Positions 1 to 7,981 of a stretch of 64,000 nucleotides of DNA are shown here, piece by piece (within the stretch, counting starts at the first letter, position 1; every line of letters begins with the position of its first letter). Below the pieces are notes generated by a model. The model had not been told where the DNA came from, did not search any database, and saw nothing but the letters and a program-made list of their open reading frames with translations. The stretch is from assembly GCF_014831675.1 (NCBI RefSeq), contig NZ_VJXY01000017.1, positions 62,001-126,000 on the forward strand, in the 5' to 3' direction. A program made the position numbers and the translations under genes. The DNA is from Komarekiella delphini-convector SJRDD-AB1. GTDB taxonomy: Bacteria > Cyanobacteriota > Cyanobacteriia > Cyanobacteriales > Nostocaceae.

Positions 1-1
1 G

Positions 2-964
2 GGGCAAAACCGCATTCGTCTGTTGCGTGATAGTAACGGCGACGGCGTAGCAGATGTCCAAGAGACTTTTGCTAACAGGACAAATGGACTCAATAGACCC
101 TTCGGTATGGCTTTTGCAGGTGATTCCTTCTTCTTAGGAAACACTGATGCTGTACTAAGTTTTCCTTATACTCAGGGCCAAAACAAAATTACAGGTAAGG
201 GGAAAAAAATCGCTGACTTACCTGCTGAGGGTTATAACAATCATTGGACGCGCAATATTGTTGTCTCGCCAGATGGTAATAAGTTATATGTTTCAATTGG
301 TTCAGGAACCAATGTGGATGAGGAACCTTTACCAAGAGCATCGGTACAAGTAATGAATTTGGATGGTTCCCAGCAGCAGACTTTTGCCTTTGGCTTGCGT
401 AACCCTGTTGGTTTAGACTTTCATCCTGTAACGAAGGAACTTTACACTACTGTTAATGAACGGGATGGTATTGGTGATGATTTAGTGCCAGACTACTTAA
501 CACGCATCCAGCAAGGGGAATTCTATGGCTGGCCGTATGCTTATCTGACGCCAAGCAACCTCGATCCACGTCAAAAGACGAATAATAAAAGTAAGCGCCC
601 CGACTTAGTAGCCCGTACCCAAACCCCGGATGTGCTTTTTCAATCGCATTCAGCTGCATTAGGTTTGCAGTTTTATGACCGTCAGACATTTCCAGAAAAG
701 TATCGGAACGGTGCTTTTACTGCTTTTCGTGGTTCTTGGAACCGCGATCGCGGCACTGGTTATAAAATTGTCTTTGTTCCCTTCGATAGTAAAGGCCGCC
801 CACAAGGTTACTACGAAGACTTTCTCACAGGATTTTTGCTAAATCCTTCTACACCAACTACTTGGGGACGACCTGTGGGTTTACTCGTATTACCTGATGG
901 CAGTTTGTTAGTAACGGAGGAAGCCAATAATCGTATTTATCGGATTCAGTATACGGGGGGTTAG
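2..964 (+). CDS. PQQ-dependent sugar (sorbosone-type) dehydrogenase, 5' end outside window
   Basis: The frame is open from base 2 to the stop at 962-964, so the gene starts before the window. About 320 C-terminal residues are visible. They have the soluble glucose/sorbosone dehydrogenase beta-propeller pattern: repeated Gly-rich blades, an FGLRNPVGLDFHP segment, the Trp-rich GEFYGWPYAY segment, an HSAALGLQFYD strand and a C-terminal LVTEEANNRIYRI blade. Enzymes of this family oxidise sugars with a bound PQQ cofactor, usually in the periplasm. The N-terminal export signal cannot be seen. A longer paralogue with an extra C-terminal domain lies at 37791-39422. The family call is firm; the substrate is unknown. 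Confidence 0.85.
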   Translation, partial: GQNRIRLLRDSNGDGVADVQETFANRTNGLNRPFGMAFAGDSFFLGNTDAVLSFPYTQGQNKITGKGKKIADLPAEGYNNHWTRNIVVSPDGNKLYVSIGSGTNVDEEPLPRASVQVMNLDGSQQQTFAFGLRNPVGLDFHPVTKELYTTVNERDGIGDDLVPDYLTRIQQGEFYGWPYAYLTPSNLDPRQKTNNKSKRPDLVARTQTPDVLFQSHSAALGLQFYDRQTFPEKYRNGAFTAFRGSWNRDRGTGYKIVFVPFDSKGRPQGYYEDFLTGFLLNPSTPTTWGRPVGLLVLPDGSLLVTEEANNRIYRIQYTGG

Positions 965-1158
965 GGATTAGGGACTGGGGACTAAGGATTGGGGACTGGG
1001 AAAGAGTTTTTCTAGTATTTAATATTAAATATGTAGTACGCGATCGCTAAGTAGACCGCGTTGACAGCATTTCTTTGTGTGGCTTAACCCTAGCTTTATC
1101 TGGTTACGTTAAATTACTGGAGAATAATAGTAATAGTCATCTGGTTGAGAAATTAGTT

Positions 1159-1566
1159 ATGACTCAGAATGAGGATAATATTAAGTCAAATATCAACGAA
1201 CCTTCCTCACATTCAGGTACACGATACTGGGGTAACGTGGAGGTGATAGAGGAGGGAGAAAGCTATAGAATTAGTCGTGTTGAAATCAAGCCTAGGCACG
1301 GCATTAAACCGCAAATCCATTATCACCGCAATGAACATTGGGTTGTAGTTTCTGGTGTCGCGAAGGTGACTTGTGGAGAAGAAGAAGTATTACTGAATCG
1401 AAATGAGTCAACTTTTGTTCCAGCAGCGACACTGCATAAGGTAGAAAATCCCGGACATATTCCACTAATTATTTTGGAAATTCAAAATGGTGAATATTTA
1501 GGTGAGGACGATACAGAACGACCTTATGACCTTAATTTAGTCAAGCCTGCAACTGAAGCTCAGTAA
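1159..1566 (+). CDS. Cupin protein, mannose-6-phosphate isomerase type II C-terminal-like
   Basis: A protein of about 135 residues carrying one cupin barrel. The metal-binding pattern is visible as HYHRNEHWVVVSG (two His and a Glu) with a later His in ATLHKVENPG. Sequence and order match the C-terminal isomerase domain of bifunctional mannose-1-phosphate guanylyltransferase/phosphomannose isomerase, here as a stand-alone protein without the nucleotidyltransferase. Stand-alone versions are usually annotated as phosphomannose isomerase-like cupins; the true substrate is not shown. The frame also extends upstream to a TTG at 1075, but the ATG at 1159, preceded by a GAGA at about 9 nt, gives the usual family N-terminus. 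Confidence 0.75.
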   Translation: MTQNEDNIKSNINEPSSHSGTRYWGNVEVIEEGESYRISRVEIKPRHGIKPQIHYHRNEHWVVVSGVAKVTCGEEEVLLNRNESTFVPAATLHKVENPGHIPLIILEIQNGEYLGEDDTERPYDLNLVKPATEAQ

Positions 1567-1647
1567 GGGTTGGGGTAGCAAAGGAGTTAAAAGACAGAGT
1601 AAAGAAAGCTATTGATTTGTAAAGTCTGAATTTTGGAAATTCAAAAG

Positions 1648-2406
1648 TTAAAACCACCCTTCTTGTTCTAGAGTTTCAATTAGCTGCAAACCACGGGGAT
1701 CACCTACTCCTAGTAGTGAGGCTTTCGCGTCTTCGCGCACTCCTAAATCTTGGTCTTCAGCAAAGGCTTGAATTAGTGCATCGATCGCTGTGGCATAAAC
1801 TACGTTAGAAGGCAATTCCCGACATAACTGTCCGATCGCCCAAGCGCAATTACTCCTAACTGCGGCTACAGGGTCTTTAACTAAGGCTCCAATTAGTGGC
1901 GGTATCGCTCCTAAAACTGCCTCATAACCTACGTCTGCCATCTGTGCTAGGGCACTAGCAGCCCACAAACGAACTGCGGAGATGTCGGTTCTTAAGGCGT
2001 CTGCTAGGGGTGCTAAGGAACGGCGATCGCGGCAGTTTCCTAAAGCCCAAACTACACCTTTACGTACATAGCCATTCCAATCCTGGTGCAATTGGGTAAT
2101 TAACGGGCCCACTGCATCTGGACTGGGATTACGTCCGAGTCCGTATGCAGCACTTACTCTAACTAAAGGACAAGTATCAGTTAACAGACGAATTAGATGA
2201 GGAGTAGCGCGGGGATATTCAATGTCACAAAAAGCACGAGCTGCTAGCATCCTTTGCTGGGGCTGAGGATTTTCTAGGAGGGCTAGCATCATTTCTGGAT
2301 CTGGCTTTGCTTCCTCTGACTCAGCAGTTAGCGGCTCTATTTTATCTAGGGGGCTTTCTAGCTCCACCTCGGCATCGAGTAGGCTTAGGTCGTCTTCGTC
2401 GTACAT
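1648..2406 (-). CDS. HEAT-repeat protein
   Basis: 252 residues. After an acidic, low-complexity N-terminus (about residues 1-35, rich in Asp, Glu and Leu), the rest is a run of HEAT/PBS-lyase-like helical repeats of about 31 residues with recurring VRVSAAYGLG, VRKGVVWALGN, VRLWAASALA and VRSNCAWAIG segments. Such repeats bind proteins. In cyanobacteria related modules occur in phycobilin lyases (CpcE/F type) and in many HEAT adaptors. No lyase partner is adjacent, so a scaffold role is the safer reading. It stands alone, with a 166-nt gap to the acetyltransferase gene upstream. No specific gene symbol can be given. Confidence 0.8.
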   Translation of the reverse strand: MYDEDDLSLLDAEVELESPLDKIEPLTAESEEAKPDPEMMLALLENPQPQQRMLAARAFCDIEYPRATPHLIRLLTDTCPLVRVSAAYGLGRNPSPDAVGPLITQLHQDWNGYVRKGVVWALGNCRDRRSLAPLADALRTDISAVRLWAASALAQMADVGYEAVLGAIPPLIGALVKDPVAAVRSNCAWAIGQLCRELPSNVVYATAIDALIQAFAEDQDLGVREDAKASLLGVGDPRGLQLIETLEQEGWF

Positions 2407-2572
2407 AATTTCAATCCCTAGCTGGGATTAACTCACAACCCTCCATGCCAACAGATAAAACCCTGATAGATGTCAGTTACATCATTGTACATCTCATCAA
2501 CCAGGTTGATTTTGATGTTCACGAGAACTGATATAACTAAAACGCTACAGAATGTTATCGTTATGCACTAGT

Positions 2573-3088
2573 TTATTTTTCTGCACTCAGGAATTTTATC
2601 ATCCAGAGGGATTGGGTTTGATAACCCAATTGATTGTAAAGATTCAATGCAGGTGTATTTGATTGAAACACTTGCAGTCCGATTTGGCGATCGCCTCTTT
2701 GAGTGGCCCAATTTTCTACATATCGCATCAAAGCTGTGCCAATACCTCGCCGTCGATATTCTGGCACAACGTAGAGGATAAAGATGTGAGCATGGCGATC
2801 GCCCCGCACTTGGTCTATGGCATTACCTACCCAGAGGCAAGCGATGGGGGGAGTGGAGGCAGAGGAGAAATTTCGTTTCTGCTTCCCTGCCCCTACCTCC
2901 CTCTCTTCTTCAACCCACCACAAGGGTGTGTCGCCAGAAAAGTATTGCTTAACTGTTTGCTCTAAGTGGGCAAAATCTTGGTTGGGGAACATATCCTGGT
3001 AAGTCCGTTGCATGAACTTGACCAGTAGCGACCGATCTAAAGTTGAGCCACGGCGAATATGAAACCCCGGTAGTAGTTGCTCAGACAC
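2573..3088 (-). CDS. GNAT family N-acetyltransferase
   Basis: 171 residues with the GNAT fold signature: a beta-strand segment HAHIFILYVVPEYRRRGIGTALM containing the acetyl-CoA pyrophosphate-binding loop RRRGIG, followed by the helix YVENWATQRG and the C-terminal motif B segment NTPALNLYNQLGYQ. The acceptor is unknown; the ending resembles RimI-type enzymes. Residues about 61-80 (EREVGAGKQKRNFSSASTPP) are low complexity and sit between WWVEE and IACLWVG. The underlying DNA (about 2840-2905) resembles the purine-rich short repeats found between genes here, so an in-frame repeat insertion is likely. It precedes the small membrane protein gene, also on the minus strand. Confidence 0.8.
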   Translation of the reverse strand: MSEQLLPGFHIRRGSTLDRSLLVKFMQRTYQDMFPNQDFAHLEQTVKQYFSGDTPLWWVEEEREVGAGKQKRNFSSASTPPIACLWVGNAIDQVRGDRHAHIFILYVVPEYRRRGIGTALMRYVENWATQRGDRQIGLQVFQSNTPALNLYNQLGYQTQSLWMIKFLSAEK

Positions 3089-3105
3089 TTTTGACGTTCA
3101 TTCAC

Positions 3106-3291
3106 TTAGCTAGCTGAGTTATGTACTGTTGGTGGGACAGGAGTGGGTTGAACACTCACGCCTACCTCTTCAATTGGTGCGGGTGCTGCCATGTCGGAGG
3201 GTAAAAATATGCGGGCACTGACAGCCACCAAGGCAAAGAAAAATACTAATACTGCAAGCAGTGGGGCGATGTACTGACGAAAAATAGCCAT
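3106..3291 (-). CDS. Small single-pass membrane protein
   Basis: 61 residues. Residues about 8-30 (LAPL to SARIFL, very rich in Val, Phe, Leu and Ala) form one transmembrane helix. The remainder is a short Pro/Val-rich tail (PAPIEEVGVSVQPTPVPPT) with no recognisable domain. The topology suggests a small inner- or thylakoid-membrane protein. It lies 17 nt upstream of the acetyltransferase gene on the same strand, so the two may be cotranscribed. It looks like a small conserved cyanobacterial protein, but I do not recognise a named family. Confidence 0.55.
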   Translation of the reverse strand: MAIFRQYIAPLLAVLVFFFALVAVSARIFLPSDMAAPAPIEEVGVSVQPTPVPPTVHNSAS

Positions 3292-3396
3292 ATTTTGGAT
3301 TGCAAAAAGCTAGGGACTTTTATGAGAACCTAGCTAAATATCTGTAAAGTTTTCTTGATTTATTTTAGCGATTTTCCGAGGCGAAGAAATAACAGA

Positions 3397-3801
3397 TTAT
3401 CGGCGATCGCGCTCTAAGTCATCGAGTACTCTTTCACAATACCAATTCTCTGGCATCCCAGGATAATTCTCTTTTGCTTGCTCAATTAACCTTTCGGCAG
3501 CGGCAGTATCACCAGATAATCTAGCGATCAGCCTGTTTTTGAGATAGCTATCAGATGCACTCTCTTCTACTTGGTTTGGGATCTCTCCTCTGAATGATGG
3601 GGTTGGGGTCTGTCTCCTCAACTGCCAAAATAAAACGTAATAAAGTGTACCAAAAATTAGAATCAGGCTGAGTGTTCCAAAAAAAGTTAGGAGGTTGAAT
3701 CCCAAAAATCCTAAAACTAACTGCGAGAGAACATAGCCAAGTAACAACCCAGTGAGTAAGAGGATCAATGTGCCGACAGTAATAACTACTTGATTCCCCA
3801 T
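3397..3801 (-). CDS. Two-TM membrane protein with short helical C-terminal domain
   Basis: 134 residues. Two hydrophobic helices are visible (about residues 5-30 and 33-56). They are followed by a basic linker (QLRRQTPTPSFRG) and a helical C-terminus with a TPR-like pair, LIARLSGDTAAAERLIEQAK and NYPGMPENWYCERVLDDLERDRR. The start codon overlaps the 3' end of the upstream transporter gene by 16 nt, which indicates translational coupling. I do not recognise the family; the arrangement resembles conserved cyanobacterial hypothetical proteins. A longer open frame at 3551-3865 in another phase of the same DNA is taken as a shadow. Confidence 0.7.
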   Translation of the reverse strand: MGNQVVITVGTLILLLTGLLLGYVLSQLVLGFLGFNLLTFFGTLSLILIFGTLYYVLFWQLRRQTPTPSFRGEIPNQVEESASDSYLKNRLIARLSGDTAAAERLIEQAKENYPGMPENWYCERVLDDLERDRR

Positions 3802-5075
3802 ATATCCTCTTCTTCCTCAAGTCCTGGTCTAGATACTGCCACTGGTTGAGGGTTCCAAGGGGCAAACACTGGTAATAAGAGTAGTCCTGGTATAGCGGCG
3901 GCGATGGTAATTAAGAAAAATACAGGCCATCCTGTGCTTTGGGCGATCGCGCCACCAGGAGATGCTAGAATATCCCGGCTAACAGCCATCAAGCTCGAAA
4001 GCAAAGCATACTGAGTTGCGGAAAACCGCTGGTTACAAAGACTCATCAAAAAGGCAACAAAGGCTGCTGTCCCCAATCCACCACAAAACTGTTCTACGTT
4101 GATAGCAAGTACCATAGCTTGGTAATTTTTACCGATATATGCTAGAAAAAAGTACGCTAAATTACTGACAGCTTGCAAAACACCAAATACCCAAAGTGAG
4201 CGATTGATGCCAATTGTGCTCAAAATTGAACCACCCGCTAAAGCACCAACAATGGTAGCAATTAATCCCATGCCTACCTGAATTGCTCCAATGTCGGTTT
4301 TAGTAAAACCAGTTTGCAGCAAAAAGGGCGTGGTCATATTGCTCAGTAAGGCGTCACCCAGCTTGTATAGAGTAATGAACACAAGAATTAAAATAGCTTG
4401 AATAATACCCTGACGCTGGAAAAATTCTCTAAAGGGCAAGACGACAGCATCGGCTAAGGAAGCTGGAGGGCTGATTGCTTCTGGTTCTGGTGCTAACAAG
4501 GTGGCAAAAATACCGATCACCATCGTTCCTGCCATAATCAAGTAAACTGATGACCAAGGCAGGTTGTCGGCAAGTATCAAGGCTAAAGCACCCGCGACTA
4601 AGAGGGCAATTCGATAACCTAAGATAAAAACCGCTGCACCAGCCCCCATTTCTAATTTTTCCAAAACATCAGTGCGGTAGGCATCACTAGCGATATCTTG
4701 AGTTGCACTAATAAAGGCAATGACTATGGCGTTGATAGCTAAAAGCTGTAATGCTTGTTTGGGTTGTTGAAAACCCATGACTGCGATCGCTACTATCAAA
4801 GCAATCTGTGTCAAAATTAACCAACCCCGCCGCCGTCCCAAAATTGGCAGGGTGAACCTATCTAGTAAAGGCGACCAAAGAAACTTCAAGGAATAAGGCA
4901 ATCCAACGAGGCTAAACCATCCAATAGCTGCTAAATCTACCTTTTCTATGGTCATCCAAGCCTTTAAGGTATTACCGATTAACAATAATGGTAAACCGGA
5001 TGCAAAACCTAGTAACAATAAAGCCGCCATTTTGCGGCTGCCAAAAACTTGTAGCAGCGATTTAATTTCCCTCAT
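3786..5075 (-). CDS. MFS transporter, AmpG-like
   Basis: 429 residues with about 12 transmembrane helices. The N-terminal half has FASGLPLLLIGNTLKAWM and the loop PYSLKFLWSPLLDRF, and an internal TQDIASDAYRTDVL segment; all are typical of AmpG-type permeases, which in proteobacteria import anhydromuropeptides. In cyanobacteria similar proteins are annotated only as MFS/AmpG family, so a role in cell-wall recycling is an inference. The C-terminus is acidic (LEEEEDIWGIK) and its coding region overlaps the start of the next gene by 16 nt, suggesting a two-gene operon. Confidence 0.8.
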   Translation of the reverse strand: MREIKSLLQVFGSRKMAALLLLGFASGLPLLLIGNTLKAWMTIEKVDLAAIGWFSLVGLPYSLKFLWSPLLDRFTLPILGRRRGWLILTQIALIVAIAVMGFQQPKQALQLLAINAIVIAFISATQDIASDAYRTDVLEKLEMGAGAAVFILGYRIALLVAGALALILADNLPWSSVYLIMAGTMVIGIFATLLAPEPEAISPPASLADAVVLPFREFFQRQGIIQAILILVFITLYKLGDALLSNMTTPFLLQTGFTKTDIGAIQVGMGLIATIVGALAGGSILSTIGINRSLWVFGVLQAVSNLAYFFLAYIGKNYQAMVLAINVEQFCGGLGTAAFVAFLMSLCNQRFSATQYALLSSLMAVSRDILASPGGAIAQSTGWPVFFLITIAAAIPGLLLLPVFAPWNPQPVAVSRPGLEEEEDIWGIK

Positions 5076-5364
5076 AGTTTCAATTTTTTGCCTTTTTTGA
5101 GGAAATCTCAGTCATGGTAATTGGAGTTTGGATAAAATACAACGAGTAAATGAGAAAGTGTATCATGTTAATACCTATAAGGGTTTGAATTCTCAGGGTG
5201 GCAGTAGTTCTGGATTAATCCCTTTCAATGACTGAGATATTTTGCCATTGCTGCTATGCAATTATATGTAAACATGCCAACTTACCAAGATTTACTTGGC
5301 TGAAATAGAAATTCAGGATTTCCTTACAGCGTCAACAGTTTCTTAACTTTCCGAAAACCATTTT
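5076..5364. other. Intergenic region left of the Dnd island
   Basis: 289 nt between the transporter start and the end of the methyltransferase gene. It is AT-rich with no credible gene, tRNA or repeat. It should hold the promoter of the minus-strand transporter operon, but I see no convincing boxes. It marks the left edge of the phosphorothioation gene cluster. Confidence 0.4.
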
Positions 5365-6822
5365 TTAACTTTCCTGAATTGGATAAACTTGATGACCTCT
5401 AATTTCTACCCTGTGTGCAGCAAGGCATTTTTCCCAACCTTCACGTGTACCGATATCGGTTTTTTGCTTGAGCAGTCCTAATTGCTGTTCTTGTTGGGTA
5501 AGTTGAGCAAATTCTTCGTAAAGCGGGTAGTTGTTGGTAACAAAGTTTTCTTTACGGTGCAAAATCGGCGAATTTACCCTATTTTCATAGTCTCGGTGAG
5601 TGACGAATAGGGTTTTTAAATCAATAGTTATACTTGCTTTTAAGGCTGGATGAGGGTCAGTGTCAAATTCTGGGTAAAACAGATAGGATATTTGTGGTTT
5701 ATCAGTGTAATATTTTACCAGCGTGGCTCCATCTCCCCGCCCAATGGTACGGCTAGCGCAGCCTTCGTAAATTCGCAGCAAGGGATCTAGTGCTGCCAAT
5801 GCCCAAACATGGACGTAAAGGGCGCTACGTGTATGTTTACCAATTTTGCTTTTTTCGCAAGCAGTTTGAATAACCCTTGGTTTACCTAAACTGAAAAGCT
5901 TTTGGTCAGCTACAGCGCAGGCTTCCTCATAGCTACCAAAAAAGGCTTTGATATCGTGACGCATTTCTGGCGCTAGCTTTTGCCATGCAGGGCGTTGATC
6001 AAAGTGGGTGAGTGCGAGGTAAACTTGGATGTCTAGAGAACGATGATAGGCGATCGCATCCCATTCGGCTTCGTCTGTAGCTTGCAAAACTATAGCAAAG
6101 GCACGGCGAAAGTTACCAAACTCGCTCAATAATTCCTGTTCATTGTCTAATTCGCCTTTGACAGGTAGTCTACCGCGCTTAGTAAAAAAAGCCATTAGTG
6201 GTTCGAGTTGTTCTTGATAGTCTTCAAACCGCTTGCTGGGGACGCGGACTCGCGGCGTAGAAGTTCTAGAAAAAAAGCGGATAGCTTTGTAACTCTCTTT
6301 TTCGGCTTCATCTCGAAAAACAAAGTAGACGCCTAACGCCACCGGTACTGCATCTACATTTAGCACTTCATCAATATAAGTTTTGAGTTCTTCTTGTTCG
6401 TAATATTTCTGAAAAGTATTGCGCCGAGTCACGATCCCATCGTTGTAAGCTAATTGAGTTTTGCTGGGAGCGTTAATCAGTATTTGAGCAGCAACAATTA
6501 AAACTTTTTGCGTGAGTTCCCAAGCTTGGATTAAACTTTGACGCCTTTCTTCTGGGTCTTCAATGACGTTAAGGACGTAACCCAAGTTGACTACATCGGC
6601 AGGGGTGATGGGTGCATTGGGATAGTAGTAAGGATCCCAGCCTGCACTGGTGTAGCCTAAGTTTTCTACTCGCTGTATATCACCACCATAGCCACAACCA
6701 TAGTCAAAAAAAGTAGTATCTTTATGCAAGATTGCCCACTCTATTGCCAATCGTACAGGGCGAGATAGATCAGTGCGGGCGATCGCAGCTCTATGACGCT
6801 CGATTTCTAGCGCTTCGGGCAT
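5365..6822 (-). CDS. DNA phosphorothioation-associated putative methyltransferase
   Basis: 485 residues. The N-terminus EIERHRAAIARTDLSRPVR and the SAM-binding motif I DYGCGYGGD (residues 40-48), followed by AGWDPYYYP and ADVVNLGYVLNVIED, match the family of putative methyltransferases found beside dnd genes in cyanobacteria and other bacteria. The C-terminal 300 residues have no catalytic motif I can name. Its target is not established; DNA or a Dnd component are both possible. It lies 63 nt downstream of dndE in the same orientation. Four copies of a 7-bp repeat lie just upstream of its ATG, and I see no Shine-Dalgarno sequence there, so translation may be weak or coupled. Confidence 0.85.
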   Translation of the reverse strand: MPEALEIERHRAAIARTDLSRPVRLAIEWAILHKDTTFFDYGCGYGGDIQRVENLGYTSAGWDPYYYPNAPITPADVVNLGYVLNVIEDPEERRQSLIQAWELTQKVLIVAAQILINAPSKTQLAYNDGIVTRRNTFQKYYEQEELKTYIDEVLNVDAVPVALGVYFVFRDEAEKESYKAIRFFSRTSTPRVRVPSKRFEDYQEQLEPLMAFFTKRGRLPVKGELDNEQELLSEFGNFRRAFAIVLQATDEAEWDAIAYHRSLDIQVYLALTHFDQRPAWQKLAPEMRHDIKAFFGSYEEACAVADQKLFSLGKPRVIQTACEKSKIGKHTRSALYVHVWALAALDPLLRIYEGCASRTIGRGDGATLVKYYTDKPQISYLFYPEFDTDPHPALKASITIDLKTLFVTHRDYENRVNSPILHRKENFVTNNYPLYEEFAQLTQQEQQLGLLKQKTDIGTREGWEKCLAAHRVEIRGHQVYPIQES

Positions 6823-6829
6823 AAGACTA

Positions 6830-6860
6830 ATTCGTAATTCGTAATTCGTAATTCGTAATT
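6830..6860. repeat. Heptamer short tandem repeat (ATTCGTA)x4
   Basis: Four perfect copies of ATTCGTA followed by ATT. This is the short tandemly repeated repetitive (STRR) type known from filamentous cyanobacteria. It fills the gap between dndE and the methyltransferase start and occupies the position expected for the ribosome binding site of the latter. Confidence 0.9.
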
Positions 6861-6885
6861 AAGACACCCAGTAGTTAATATTCTT

Positions 6886-7272
6886 TCAATGTTTAATGGC
6901 TAGTTCAATTAAATCTTCAATTTTCTTGATATTTGGATCGCCTGCTAAGTAACCAATACCACGATGCAAATGCAGGCGAAATTGAGTGGCGAGGGTTTCT
7001 TTATCAGTGGGATAACCGTCATTGTGACAGCGTTGCTTGAGTGCGAGGAGGAGAATATCGGACATTTCGCCGCCAAAGACGCGCCAAGTCATTTCGACGT
7101 TGCTATCTTGGGGAATGGGTACGGGGGAAGGTGCGGTTGGTTCTGCTAGGGAACGACAAAACGCCCAACGGCATAAGATGTTCCATTGGTCAATTTTGGT
7201 GCTGCGTTTGAGTTTGGTAAGTTGGTCTTTGGCTGTTTGGGAGAGTTTAATTCTTTCGATAGGAGATTCCAT
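6886..7272 (-). CDS. dndE: DNA sulfur modification protein DndE
   Basis: 128 residues. The protein opens with IERIKLSQTAKDQLTKLKR and contains WNILCRWAFCRSL and a HLHRGIGYLAG segment, the pattern of DndE, a small protein needed for phosphorothioate modification of the DNA backbone and reported to bind nicked DNA. The length is the usual one. It lies downstream of dndC and dndD on the same strand, but it is separated from dndD by an unrelated 118-residue gene, whereas dndD and dndE are commonly adjacent. The next gene, the Dnd-associated methyltransferase, follows after 63 nt. Confidence 0.9.
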   Translation of the reverse strand: MESPIERIKLSQTAKDQLTKLKRSTKIDQWNILCRWAFCRSLAEPTAPSPVPIPQDSNVEMTWRVFGGEMSDILLLALKQRCHNDGYPTDKETLATQFRLHLHRGIGYLAGDPNIKKIEDLIELAIKH

Positions 7273-7419
7273 AATCTTGGTAAAAATTAATGATAGAGAC
7301 CTCAGTAAATCATTTTTTAAGAGATGCGGTCAAAAGGGGAAATATAATTCGTTCGTCTACAACCGCATCTCCCAAGTCAACCAAAACAGCACAAAATAAC
7401 CAAGTTTCCATATCTTTAA

Positions 7420-7776
7420 TTAGTAAAAAATTCTGGGAATAGGATCAGCTTTGTCAAAAGGTATTTCTTTTTTTATTACATCAACTATAGTATCAATATT
7501 GTATGTTTCATTGATATAAAATATGCGAGTTTTTATTGAATAAGGTTGAAAACTATCAAATTTTCTGATTTTTAAAGATTTGATTTTACTAGAGAAATCG
7601 TCAATTTCAAAACTAATATAATATTTTATCAATCTTTTTTCATTATTTTTTGGCTCTACATTACAATCCCAATTTATTTCTAATTCCTTAATCAATAGAA
7701 ACGATAGGTTATTTATTGGGTCAATATTCCACCCAGTTTGTTTAATTAATAACTCACGCAGTTCTTGAAAGGTCAT
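7420..7776 (-). CDS. Unrecognised AT-rich gene inserted between dndD and dndE
   Basis: 118 residues, rich in Ile, Lys and Asn, from DNA clearly more AT-rich than the flanking dnd genes. It starts MTFQELRELLIKQTGWN and ends KADPIPRIFY. No motif, membrane segment or signal is visible; it looks like a small soluble alpha/beta protein. The gaps are 205 nt from dndD and 147 nt to dndE, larger than within a tight operon, and there is no clear ribosome binding site. Base composition and position suggest a later insertion. Possible roles include an immunity-type accessory or a component of this Dnd subtype, but nothing in the sequence decides between them. Confidence 0.6.
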   Translation of the reverse strand: MTFQELRELLIKQTGWNIDPINNLSFLLIKELEINWDCNVEPKNNEKRLIKYYISFEIDDFSSKIKSLKIRKFDSFQPYSIKTRIFYINETYNIDTIVDVIKKEIPFDKADPIPRIFY

Positions 7777-7981
7777 AATATTTCATTATTTAAGTACTAA
7801 TTCATTTTTAAAGTAAGATTACTGATAGTTCTATAGAAAATATACTGAAAAGTTAAGTATTTGATAAAATTATAAAAATACTCGTTGAAAACCCTCGAAC
7901 TGCTGCAATAGCATCATTAGATATATTGTAAATATTTAAGCTTAAACAAAGAGCGATCGCTCACTATTTAACCGATATCTA

